A stretch of 64,000 nt of DNA from Turneriella sp. GTDB lineage: Bacteria > Spirochaetota > Leptospiria > Turneriellales > Turneriellaceae. Below the pieces are notes generated by a model. It saw nothing but the letters and a program-made list of their open reading frames with translations, did no database searches and was not told the DNA's origin. The stretch is taken from the NCBI GenBank assembly GCA_019186965.1, contig JABARV010000004.1, forward strand, positions 1-64,000. Reading direction: 5' to 3'. Both the position numbers and the translations under genes were made by a program. Of this stretch, positions 54,601 through 61,892 are shown in pieces (the first letter of the stretch is position 1; every line of letters starts with the position of its first letter).

Positions 54601-57256
54601 GGTAGTTATGTCCACTCCAAGTGATACGATCGGTTGCGGCATCAGCAGTCACCGCACTATACTTCCCCATATAAATGTTTCCCGACAGCGTCAGCTTCGA
54701 GAGCGCCACGGCGACGTGGCTGGTAGTGGTGGCACCGTTGATGAGGTCTGCAACATCAGAAATGTTGGCTCCGTCGTTCGCCGGTTCTGCGAGGGTGCGT
54801 AGCATGTTTGAGGTACCCGCTGCGGTGAGGCCAGTCAAGATACTGGCCGTCTTTGCACCGCCGCCAGTACCTAAACCGTTGATGAGAAGGGGTACATTGC
54901 GTGGAATTTCAACGTAGTCCATGAGCGCCACAAGCTGTTGGTACGAGCTATACGTGGTGAGGTTATTTAGCACCGCGTACATTTCACTCAGGTTTGAAAT
55001 CTCATTCACCGTCACCGCTAAACGGGGTTGTGAAATCGCCATGTGTATTCCGCTTCCCGCAGTCGATGTAGTGATTGAAGGGGAAGATGGAGTAAGCGCA
55101 AGCTCAAAATTATTTGCAGCAGCATTTTTTACATAGTAGACTGTGTTTGTTACTAATGGATTGGGAAGAGTGCCGCTCGAGGTGAGTTTAATCGCGGTAC
55201 CGTTAGCAAGGCTGTGGCCAAACCACGTTACTTTTGCAGGGCTGGCGTATGAAATCGTAACATAATCTTTAATACCCGCGCCACCTGCACCGCCTGGGTA
55301 TTCAGAGCGGTTGGCGGCGTAGATGAGCGCGTCCAAACCGTTGTCGTTGGTGGGAATACAGTTAATGGGGGTGTTGTTCCAGCAACCGGCAGGGGTTGCG
55401 GTTGCAGTGGTGTTGTTGAGTAAATCAGCGACGTTGGTCACCGAAGACTGGATATAAAGGTTATTCATTAGGATTGCTGTTTTTTCAGCGGCTGTTCGTG
55501 GAGCGCCTTTGTCTCCGGGTAAAACAACTGTGTCGATAAATACTTGGCCTGAGCTATTAGGTATCCGCTGTACATCGAAGCGGATACGTTTGATGCCCGT
55601 ACCAATTGCAATGGAACGTGGTTGGAAACCAGAACCTCCCGAAGCTTTAGTCCACGACCCCACCATCGTGTCGTCGATGAAAACGCGCAATATGTCGTAA
55701 GGTTCTAATGTATCAGTTTTTGTATAAAACGTAAGGTTACCTGCTGCTGTAAGGTTTGCAATAAGTTCAGCAGATTGTGTCGCTGTGCTAATGGTTGCGG
55801 GAGAGTTATCGTTACGCAAAGAACATGGTCCCGCTTGGGCAGGAGCTCCGCCTGTTACCCATGATTTATTGTTCCATGGGACAGCGGCAGGGCCGTTATC
55901 GGTAAACGCCCAGTTTAAGTAGTTATTGAAATTGCCTGTGGTGCAATTGAAGCCACCCGTCGTGTCGTCGAAATTGGTGTCGTTGCTAAAAACCGGCGTT
56001 TGGTCGAGCTGGTTCACCATGTAAGCCAAACGTTTCACTCCGTTAAGGCCATACTGGGCGTACGTGCCGGTGTCGCCCATGCTAGCGTTGTACACATTAT
56101 TGAGCGTTGCCACCATAATATCCACGCCATCGGGTGAGCCTGCAACATAAGGCTGGCCATCGTTGGTGAGGTTGTTTACGATGGTGTACATATTTGGTAC
56201 AACTGCGATATTGTTTACAATAACGGGAACTTTAGAAGCGATGGTGTGCCATGTTTCTCCATTGTTGCGGCAATCTTTGGCGTTTGTATATGCAAGGCTT
56301 GTACAGGTTGTAGCAAGCTGGTTTAAAACTTGCGTCATGTTTTCAATGCCGTCGGATGTCCAACTGCCACCAGCGGCAATGCAAGCGCTTTGTGTCGTGT
56401 AGGGGGAGCTTGGAGTTCCTGTGCTACAGTTGGTGTTTGTCCAAGTGCCGCCTGCCGCTGTGCAAGCCGTCTGGCTTGTGTGCTCGGGTTTTGAGCAGTA
56501 GATGTTACCGTTTAACCCAAGCATTACATCGGTGATGTTGCTAATGCTGGTCGTTTTATCGATAATTTCGTAGAGGTTCCATAAGTCGTGCGTGTCGTTA
56601 ACCATGCGGATAAGCTTTGCAGTACCAGTTGCAGAAAAACTACCTCCCGGTGCAGCGACATTATTGATAAGGACTGCCATGATACTGGGGCTTGCATTTT
56701 CGTTGAGAAGCGCAACAAGCATTCCCAAACGGTTCATGGCAGTGGTAACCCCAAATTTATCTGCGGGTTGATCGCGTACGCCATGGACAATATTTTTAAT
56801 CCCTTCCATGCCTGCTACAGTGACGCCGTTAATCATCCTTGCCATTTTTTTAATGGTATCGTTACCGTTTGGCATAAGCGTTGCGTTTTGGCATGCTGCA
56901 TCGAGCTTATTTAAAATGCCGACAACTTCTTCGGGTTTCAATTGCTTCGAGTTGGGGCCGTCGGAAAGTAACGCGACGAGTTTTCCAGGACCGTCGATTA
57001 AATTAAGCAAGGCAGTAATATTGGATATGCCAATACCGTAACTAATTAAATTAAGGTTATCTGCGCCAATTCCTGTAACAAGCGTATCGTAAGTGTGGGA
57101 ACCTAAAGCCGTGCGTAATTGGTCAGGGGTATAGTTTTGCCCTGCTTCGTTCATTTTGTTTTTTGCGAACTGCGTTTGTACCCTTTTGGGAGCACATGCG
57201 CTAAAGAATACTATAATAAAAAAACCGGTCAGTATTTTGGATGTCAAGCTTCCCAT
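51650..57256 (-). CDS. Giant repeat-rich lipoprotein
   Basis: About 1868 residues from the ATG at 57256, with an AGAGGG ribosome site 6 bases before; the frame is open further upstream but lacks such a site. The leader ends FFIIVFFSAC (lipobox). Much of the chain is built of helical repeats with Leu/Met/Asn spacing (as in RLGMLVALLNEN, IMAVLINNV, KLIRMVNDTH, YMTDIVNNLTN). Breaks hold: a beta-sandwich domain (about 460-620), two related 65-residue units starting TW-x-GH (see repeats), and at least seven C-x-x-x-G-G/E-x-W-type units such as TACTAAGGTW, SACIAAGGSW, TTCASAGGTW, SCITNGGTW. The Cys units may form disulphides on the surface. Function unknown; likely surface exposed and adhesive or scaffold-like. 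Confidence 0.75.
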   Translation of the reverse strand: MGSLTSKILTGFFIIVFFSACAPKRVQTQFAKNKMNEAGQNYTPDQLRTALGSHTYDTLVTGIGADNLNLISYGIGISNITALLNLIDGPGKLVALLSDGPNSKQLKPEEVVGILNKLDAACQNATLMPNGNDTIKKMARMINGVTVAGMEGIKNIVHGVRDQPADKFGVTTAMNRLGMLVALLNENASPSIMAVLINNVAAPGGSFSATGTAKLIRMVNDTHDLWNLYEIIDKTTSISNITDVMLGLNGNIYCSKPEHTSQTACTAAGGTWTNTNCSTGTPSSPYTTQSACIAAGGSWTSDGIENMTQVLNQLATTCTSLAYTNAKDCRNNGETWHTIASKVPVIVNNIAVVPNMYTIVNNLTNDGQPYVAGSPDGVDIMVATLNNVYNASMGDTGTYAQYGLNGVKRLAYMVNQLDQTPVFSNDTNFDDTTGGFNCTTGNFNNYLNWAFTDNGPAAVPWNNKSWVTGGAPAQAGPCSLRNDNSPATISTATQSAELIANLTAAGNLTFYTKTDTLEPYDILRVFIDDTMVGSWTKASGGSGFQPRSIAIGTGIKRIRFDVQRIPNSSGQVFIDTVVLPGDKGAPRTAAEKTAILMNNLYIQSSVTNVADLLNNTTATATPAGCWNNTPINCIPTNDNGLDALIYAANRSEYPGGAGGAGIKDYVTISYASPAKVTWFGHSLANGTAIKLTSSGTLPNPLVTNTVYYVKNAAANNFELALTPSSPSITTSTAGSGIHMAISQPRLAVTVNEISNLSEMYAVLNNLTTYSSYQQLVALMDYVEIPRNVPLLINGLGTGGGAKTASILTGLTAAGTSNMLRTLAEPANDGANISDVADLINGATTTSHVAVALSKLTLSGNIYMGKYSAVTADAATDRITWSGHNYREQSPVDFDTTGTLPLPLKPGKKYYMLNATANDFQVSLTPGGAAIDITTTGSGTHTAYSKGELFYDGPTLGASGGKKFAQFFSAVNAKAAAMSQNCTGTPGDINSNFCIKFHFVRIVNDLAGSGYGPTTIAQIVGNLRPDNGVGGYNGIERMTDALYDMKTMATPVYNNALSNATADQFGRMTTLMTDMGANGPLNMARMVNELSFGKLTSSGTWLVKNTNRIRYFSRTMSEMTSADLMIRFLDHPVLQPSRVNTLVNTHGDATYGTGALGSYDGDTNGWYGENPSGAGCTTTDCDTNTTDKLGRLIQMINNIEQIPNTVYFMVYVQDIGYASYLIDNLTRIRYMTDIVNNLTNVDLMVKVMNGADACSVYVQGINTTTDDSTTCASAGGTWFGVGRCTNFPTQTTRAACLAAGGGTGIWEGADRVKMLALLNGLGTSRMKGGVDNVKNVGDMATLSDVVNKLGYNGASARSTGQQVRVVRLMNAVEKCGLRPAYDKYIQYGPTCINSSNVVQNLAYQYPEACTAAGYLWRAKQSKSAAWQTVNTIYYDCDDQSYQKPTQGPSGGGYYNNNDPKDGRYRLLQSMLEVNDGTAFSYIVGDVQDTQKTIDMMNATRRLRAITQLVNWQPGAVTAALINETHPAAVNRSLVYMTNNLDDDEDETAKAFASMIHFGTRIVPQGADSGAPSCLEFTAIGPRRLAALLNLEAGPYLEGLLSALGWQMSIAAMNCGWARDDDENNGSCPAVSWSDGSDGGLRKSVGSSYSGLPAPTATQCIRPKETLTDGATTYRYGYYTWSSGTQGVRQPNCQSIMPKLSGGSFGINKVTDEIIWGGLTSIGGNLDDGLGSNGCTGSCSDMWSMLKGTGSGILGWAMGTDDSYVGFPDPKGFNNTAPLGGSSTYCTDESADNNDNWQCIREGLQAGDLGAVGSYGAYWGTFCSGAGTSSSGQAMARSCITNGGTWKTQKNYQSSSCTVDFSGTPTKVGP
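54430..55232 (-). repeat. Two copies of a 65-residue TW-GH domain inside the giant lipoprotein
   Basis: Within the coding sequence, units at about 55232-55030 (VTWFGHSLANGTAIKL, then TLPNPLVTNTVYYVKNA, ending GSGIHMAI) and 54627-54430 (ITWSGHNYREQSPVDF, then TLPLPLKPGKKYYMLNA, ending GSGTHTAY) are clearly homologous. This module is also common in phage and surface proteins. Confidence 0.7.
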
Positions 57257-57298
57257 TTTTAACCCTCTTTGCGTTTGCGCAAAAAATACGTATTTGTT

Positions 57299-57304
57299 AT
57301 TATA
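57299..57304 (-). promoter_or_regulatory. Candidate -10 for the giant lipoprotein gene
   Basis: On the minus strand TATAAT lies 43 bases before the ATG at 57256. No good -35 is seen at 17 bases. The rest of 57305-57468 (AT-rich) shows no gene. Confidence 0.3.
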
Positions 57305-57468
57305 AACATACGCGTACCAATCTACAGTGTATATGTGTTTACAAAACAAGTTTGTGCCAAAATAGTGAACAGGTGTTTAGTGCGGTGCAGTATATAAGTT
57401 CTGTAGAGGTGCAGAAATTCGCTATAGCTATGGAAAACCGTAGCTATTTTATACGGGCATTGTTTGCT

Positions 57469-58428
57469 TTATTGGAATTTATCGCCGTTGGTAATACGGT
57501 AGCCATTTAAAAAATCTATGGCACCCATGCTTTTTTTCCCTTCGGGGGTAATGCTTTCAATCCGGAGCGCGTTTCCATCACCGCAGGTAATCCATAGCTC
57601 TGTTTTTCCATAGCTAGTAAGGGTACCGGGAGCACCTGCAATTGCTTTAAACGGACTATTGAGGTCAAACGTAAGCTTTATCTTTTTGCCTCGAAAGTGC
57701 GCAAAGACGCCAGGGCGTGGGGTAAAAGCACGAAACCGGTTTACGAGTACCGCTGCGCTTTGTGTAAAATCCAGTTTGCCTTCGTGGGCAAAAATTTTTC
57801 CACAATGTGTCGCAACTCTTGTATCCTGTGCTGTAGCGATTGTACGGCCTTCGATATAATCTAAAAGCATCGTGCGGCCGTGTAGCAAAAGACTTTCTGT
57901 CATTTTGGCGTAAAGGGTTTCGGCGGTATCGGTAGGTAAAACTGCAACTTTGCTTTGCGCTAAAATGTCGCCTGCGTCGAGTTCAGGAACAATCTTCTGC
58001 AGCGTCCATCCGGTTTCATTAAACCCGTAAAGGAGCGCGTGCTCTATGGGAGATGCTCCGCGTAACAAAGGTAAAAGACTTCCATGGAAGTTGACTGCTT
58101 TAAGGCGTGGAGCATCTATAACAGATTGCGGCAAAATTTTTCCATACGCGAGTACAACAAAAATATCGTAGCCAATACGCGCTAAGCTTTCTAAAAGTGG
58201 TTCGGCCTCTTTTTTTAGTACGCGTGGAGTAAAAACGGGGATCGACAATTTTTCTGCGGTTTCGTGTACAAAAGAGCGAACCGTGCTTTTCCCTTGCCTT
58301 TGCAAAATTTTCTCTCCTTGTGTAACGCATGCGACGACCTCGAACGCAGGTTCTTTAGAAAGGACACTTAAAAAATCGGCAGCGATTTTAGGGGAACCCC
58401 AAAAAACAATACGTGTTCTTTTATCCAT
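57469..58428 (-). CDS. fmt: Methionyl-tRNA formyltransferase
   Basis: A 319-residue enzyme that formylates initiator Met-tRNA using 10-formyl-tetrahydrofolate. The Rossmann core starts RIVFWGSPKIAADFLSVL, and the active site has NFHGSLLPLLRGASPIEHALL and TLQKIVPELDAGDIL. The C-terminal OB-like domain starts near residue 210. Its start overlaps the end of hemH by 8 bases. Essential housekeeping gene. Confidence 0.92.
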   Translation of the reverse strand: MDKRTRIVFWGSPKIAADFLSVLSKEPAFEVVACVTQGEKILQRQGKSTVRSFVHETAEKLSIPVFTPRVLKKEAEPLLESLARIGYDIFVVLAYGKILPQSVIDAPRLKAVNFHGSLLPLLRGASPIEHALLYGFNETGWTLQKIVPELDAGDILAQSKVAVLPTDTAETLYAKMTESLLLHGRTMLLDYIEGRTIATAQDTRVATHCGKIFAHEGKLDFTQSAAVLVNRFRAFTPRPGVFAHFRGKKIKLTFDLNSPFKAIAGAPGTLTSYGKTELWITCGDGNALRIESITPEGKKSMGAIDFLNGYRITNGDKFQ

Positions 58429-59488
58429 GGCCTAATGTATTTACGTTTTGCAGTAAGGAAGAAAAATCTTTTACCCAAGTGGTTTCATCGTTAAGGCATG
58501 CTATATACTCAAACCTTTCACCACCTGTTTGATGAAAAATTTTCTTGAGTTCAATTTTTATTTCGTAGAGGGTCTCAAGATTATCTGCGACAAACGCAGG
58601 TGCGACAATAGCTAAACGGCGCACTCCATTTTCAGCTAAGTATTTTACAACCTCGTTCGTTTGCGGCAAAAGCCATTTTTCGCGTCCGACACGCGACTGG
58701 AAAGCCAATGAGTATTTTTCGCGTTTAAGCTTTAAGCTCTGCGCTACTTTTTCTGTTGTTGTGACACAGTGTCGTTGGTAGCATGTTTGGTGTGCACGCA
58801 TCGCTTGCGGAGAACTCTCTTTTGGGATAGTGCAGCAATCAGGACGGCCAAAACAAAATGCGTCGGGTGCATTTGCTTTTATAATGTGCCGCACCGGCAA
58901 AGAATGGTAGCTAAAAAGTAGGTGGTCGCATTTTTTAAGTACAGGTTTTATTTTTTTTACTAAATTTTTTATATAGGCATCTTCTTCAAAGAAAGGTTTT
59001 ACAAAAAAACTTTCTATACCTAAAGGTTCAGAAAGTTCCTTCACGCGTTCTATAGCCGACTGGGTTGTTGACACCGCGTATTGTGGATAAAGTGGAACGA
59101 CCAAAAGTTTTCTATGCCCGTCTTCTTGGATTTTTTGCAAAACACTTTGGAGGGATGGATTGCCGTACCGCATGGCTGTATATACACGATGCGACAAAAT
59201 TTTTTCCAATTTTTGCGCAAAGCTTTCCGTAAAAAAAATTAAAGGAGAGCCTTCATTTAACCAAATTTTTTTATACGCTTCGACGCCTCGTTTTATGCGG
59301 AATGGAAGAATAAAGAGGTGTACGATAACCCAGCGTAAAATATAAGGAGTGCTGATAACCCGTGCGTCCATTAAAAACTCTTTGAGAAACGCGTTGACGG
59401 CTTGCGCTGTTGGCGCAGTAGGCGAACCCAAATTCACAAGGAGTATTGGTGGTTTGGAATTTGTGCGAGTTATTTTTTTACGCGCCAA
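58421..59488 (-). CDS. hemH: Ferrochelatase
   Basis: A 355-residue ferrochelatase inserting Fe(II) (or, in the coproporphyrin route, the same chemistry) into porphyrin. Family blocks: LLVNLGSPTAPTAQAVNAFL, VPLYPQYAVSTTQSAI, LLFSYHSLPVRHI with the catalytic His, FQSRVGREKWLLPQTNEVVKYL and APAFVADNLETLYEI with the Glu. An unusual Cys-rich segment (DAFCFGRPDCCTIPKES, then HQTCYQRHCVTTTE) between them could hold an iron-sulphur cluster, as in some other bacterial ferrochelatases. It overlaps fmt and is 18 bases after serC. The window contains ctaB as well, so haem A or O synthesis is expected. Confidence 0.9.
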   Translation of the reverse strand: MARKKITRTNSKPPILLVNLGSPTAPTAQAVNAFLKEFLMDARVISTPYILRWVIVHLFILPFRIKRGVEAYKKIWLNEGSPLIFFTESFAQKLEKILSHRVYTAMRYGNPSLQSVLQKIQEDGHRKLLVVPLYPQYAVSTTQSAIERVKELSEPLGIESFFVKPFFEEDAYIKNLVKKIKPVLKKCDHLLFSYHSLPVRHIIKANAPDAFCFGRPDCCTIPKESSPQAMRAHQTCYQRHCVTTTEKVAQSLKLKREKYSLAFQSRVGREKWLLPQTNEVVKYLAENGVRRLAIVAPAFVADNLETLYEIKIELKKIFHQTGGERFEYIACLNDETTWVKDFSSLLQNVNTLGHG

Positions 59489-59506
59489 AACTTACCTAAG
59501 AGTAAA

Positions 59507-60613
59507 TCAGCCGTTTTTACGCGCAAAGTCTTGCATAAATTTTACAAGTTCGGTAATCGAGTTTTGTTCGACGGCATTGTAAATAGATGCGCGTAAACCG
59601 CCTACCGAACGGTGTCCTTTTAACCCTGCAAAGCCTGCCGCCTCTGCTTCTTTAATAAATTGTTTTTCTAAATCTTCGCTTGGAGAATCACCCTTGAAAA
59701 TGCGGTAATTGACATTCATGCGAGAGCGATCGGCTTTATTTACAGGCGAGCGGTAAAAACCGTTTGAATTATCGATTGCATCGTAGAGGGTTTTGGCCTT
59801 TGCAATATTACGTACTTCTATAGCTTTTAATCCACCAAGCTCTTTAATGTGTTCCATGGTAAGCGCAAGCATATAGATACCAAACGTGGGTGGGGTATTG
59901 TAAAGAGAATTGTTTTCAATGTACGTGCGGTACTGTAGCATGGTAGGCAAATTTTTGTCAGCGCGTTCAGCCATGTCTTTACGGATGATAACGAGGGTTA
60001 CTCCCGAAGGGCCTAAGTTTTTTTGTGCTCCTGCAAAAATAAGCGCATGTTTAGAGACATCGATTTCTCGCGACGCAATGTTAGATGACATGTCGCTTAC
60101 GAGGGGAACGCCTTTTGTATCGGGAAGGGTTGAATATTCTGTCCCAAAAATGGTGTTGTTTGCACACATGTGCACGTATGCTGCGTCGGGGGTAAGGTTT
60201 AGTTCTTCTTGTTTGGGTAGGCGCATAAAGTTTTCACTTTCGGTTGTCGCTGCAATATTAACATCACCAACTTTTTTTGCTTCTTTAATAGACTTGGCTG
60301 TCCATGCGCCGGTGTTGATAATGTCTATTTTTTTTCCTGGAATATTAAGGTTCATGGGCACCATGCTAAATTGCATGCTTGCTCCGCCTTGGATAAAAAG
60401 GATTGCGTAATCGTCGGGAACACCTAGGGTCGTTTTAACGCCATCAATCGCGCGTGCAAGGATTGCTTCAAATGGCTTCGAACGGTGCGACATTTCCATA
60501 ACGGACATACCCGTACCGTCGTAGTTAAGAAATTCGTCTTGCGCCTTTTTAAGGACGGGAAGGGGGATGGCGGCGGGCCCTGCATTGAAATTGTGGATAC
60601 GTTCTTTGAACAT
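59507..60613 (-). CDS. serC: Phosphoserine aminotransferase
   Basis: A 368-residue PLP-dependent enzyme converting 3-phosphohydroxypyruvate to phosphoserine (serine synthesis; in some bacteria also in pyridoxal phosphate synthesis). Motifs: NFNAGPAAIPLPVLKKAQDEF, GGASMQFSMVPMN, DMSSNIASREIDVS, the PLP Lys in IFAGAQKNLGPSGV (about 199) and the ending SVGGLRASIYNAVEQ. It leads the serC-hemH-fmt operon. Confidence 0.93.
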   Translation of the reverse strand: MFKERIHNFNAGPAAIPLPVLKKAQDEFLNYDGTGMSVMEMSHRSKPFEAILARAIDGVKTTLGVPDDYAILFIQGGASMQFSMVPMNLNIPGKKIDIINTGAWTAKSIKEAKKVGDVNIAATTESENFMRLPKQEELNLTPDAAYVHMCANNTIFGTEYSTLPDTKGVPLVSDMSSNIASREIDVSKHALIFAGAQKNLGPSGVTLVIIRKDMAERADKNLPTMLQYRTYIENNSLYNTPPTFGIYMLALTMEHIKELGGLKAIEVRNIAKAKTLYDAIDNSNGFYRSPVNKADRSRMNVNYRIFKGDSPSEDLEKQFIKEAEAAGFAGLKGHRSVGGLRASIYNAVEQNSITELVKFMQDFARKNG

Positions 60614-60707
60614 GCGCCGCTTTATGTGGTAGAGACACCCCGTCGAGCGTACGAGTAATCTACGTAAAAGATTTTCGCCATATCTCCAAGTTTAAGTTAA
60701 TCGCACA

Positions 60708-61604
60708 ATGCGAGACCTTATCCGCCTAGCCAAGGGCGGCATCATTTTTACCGTTGTCGTTACCGGGTTTACGGGGATGCTTATGGAAAAGCGTACCCTC
60801 CCTTCGCTTTGGGAAATATTTTGGATTTTAGGTTCGCTCACATTGTCATCGGGCTCCTCTGCGCTGATGAATAATCTCTTTGATTACCATTTAGACCAAA
60901 AAATGCAACGCACCCTTTGGCGCTCTGCGCTCATTGATAAGTTTGGTAAGAAAAATTTGTGGATAATTGCCTCGTGCGCAGCGATTTTTTCTCTTGTACC
61001 GCTTATAATTTTTGAAAGGTGGTGGGCGGCCTTCTTTACTATTGCGGCAATTTTTTCGTATGCAGTTTGGTATACACTGTTTTTAAAACGCAATGGGCCT
61101 TTTGGCGCGATTGTCGGGGGATTACCAGGCGCCCTTCCTGTGCTTATTGGCGCGTATGCGGTTGCGGATAAATTTATGCCCGACGTGTGGCTTCTTTTTG
61201 CGTTTATGATGCTCTGGCAGCCTGCGCATTTTTGGGCGCTTGCGCTTAAAATCCAAGACGAGTATGCAAAAGGAGGTATTCCCGTTTTGCCTCTTGTCTA
61301 CGGGAACAACTATACACGGCTTTATATTTTACTTTATGGATTTTCTCTACCGCCTCTCGCGTTGGGCGTTGGTATTTCGGGTGGCTATTCTTTTGTGTAT
61401 CTTATCGCTGTTGGAGTAGCGTCTATACATTTTCTTTTACGTACAATCCAAGGAATCTTTCCCCAAAAAAAGAAAAACCCAGATGGCGATGTCGAGGTAG
61501 TTCCTCCACGCTATGGTAGAGCGTTTTTTGCGTCGATTATATATATGCTGGTAGTAATGTTACTTGTGGTTGCGGATGTTTTTCTTTATCCTTTTTTTTC
61601 GTGA
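60708..61604 (+). CDS. ctaB: Protohaem IX farnesyltransferase
   Basis: A 298-residue UbiA-family enzyme with about eight to nine helices that adds a farnesyl group to haem b to give haem o. The first Asp site is MNNLFDYHLDQKMQRTLWR (NxxxDxxxDxxMxRT) and the second is QDEYAKGGIPVLPLVYG. Downstream genes for haem A or oxidase are not present. The 3' end overlaps, by about 45 bases on the opposite strand, a small membrane-protein gene. A divergent serC gene lies 94 bases upstream with no clear promoter. Confidence 0.9.
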   Translation: MRDLIRLAKGGIIFTVVVTGFTGMLMEKRTLPSLWEIFWILGSLTLSSGSSALMNNLFDYHLDQKMQRTLWRSALIDKFGKKNLWIIASCAAIFSLVPLIIFERWWAAFFTIAAIFSYAVWYTLFLKRNGPFGAIVGGLPGALPVLIGAYAVADKFMPDVWLLFAFMMLWQPAHFWALALKIQDEYAKGGIPVLPLVYGNNYTRLYILLYGFSLPPLALGVGISGGYSFVYLIAVGVASIHFLLRTIQGIFPQKKKNPDGDVEVVPPRYGRAFFASIIYMLVVMLLVVADVFLYPFFS

Positions 61605-61892
61605 AGGCGCTTTTTTAACCTTTGCTTTTGGAAGTTGAGTTTCACTAATCTCTAAATTATTTTTTTCTATTGTTTGTTTTTCGCAAGAAACTGATTTCTC
61701 TTTTTGGAAAACTTTAAAAAAGAATTCTTTAATTCGCCGTCCAAATACTTTAACGCCCACCCATGCGGAAAGTGCACTTGCCAAAATAACTTGAAGAGCA
61801 AGGCTTCCCGTGCCGGGATCGGTGTATGCGTAAAGTGGCGCAACTGTGAAAAATAAAATTGGGGTAAAAAAGTAACTCGGTTTACGGCGCAT
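61560..61892 (-). CDS. Small membrane protein with YTDPGTGSL motif
   Basis: A 110-residue protein with a signal-like or first helix and a second helix. The motif YTDPGTGSLALQVILASALSAWVGV (about 22-46) is the recognised pattern of small proteins often found beside sulfatase-superfamily or lipid-modifying genes, but their function is not known. It then has FGRRIKEFFFK and a Lys/Arg-rich tail. The start codon overlaps the divergent sulfatase gene start, and the end overlaps ctaB. An ATG at 61922 would overlap more and is less likely. Confidence 0.55.
   Translation of the reverse strand: MRRKPSYFFTPILFFTVAPLYAYTDPGTGSLALQVILASALSAWVGVKVFGRRIKEFFFKVFQKEKSVSCEKQTIEKNNLEISETQLPKAKVKKAPSRKKRIKKNIRNHK

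Noticed and set aside
57470-57510. Small gene upstream of the giant lipoprotein
   Set aside because: The plus-strand frame between 57241 and 57510 has no codon pattern or family and lies over the promoter and the fmt 3' end.
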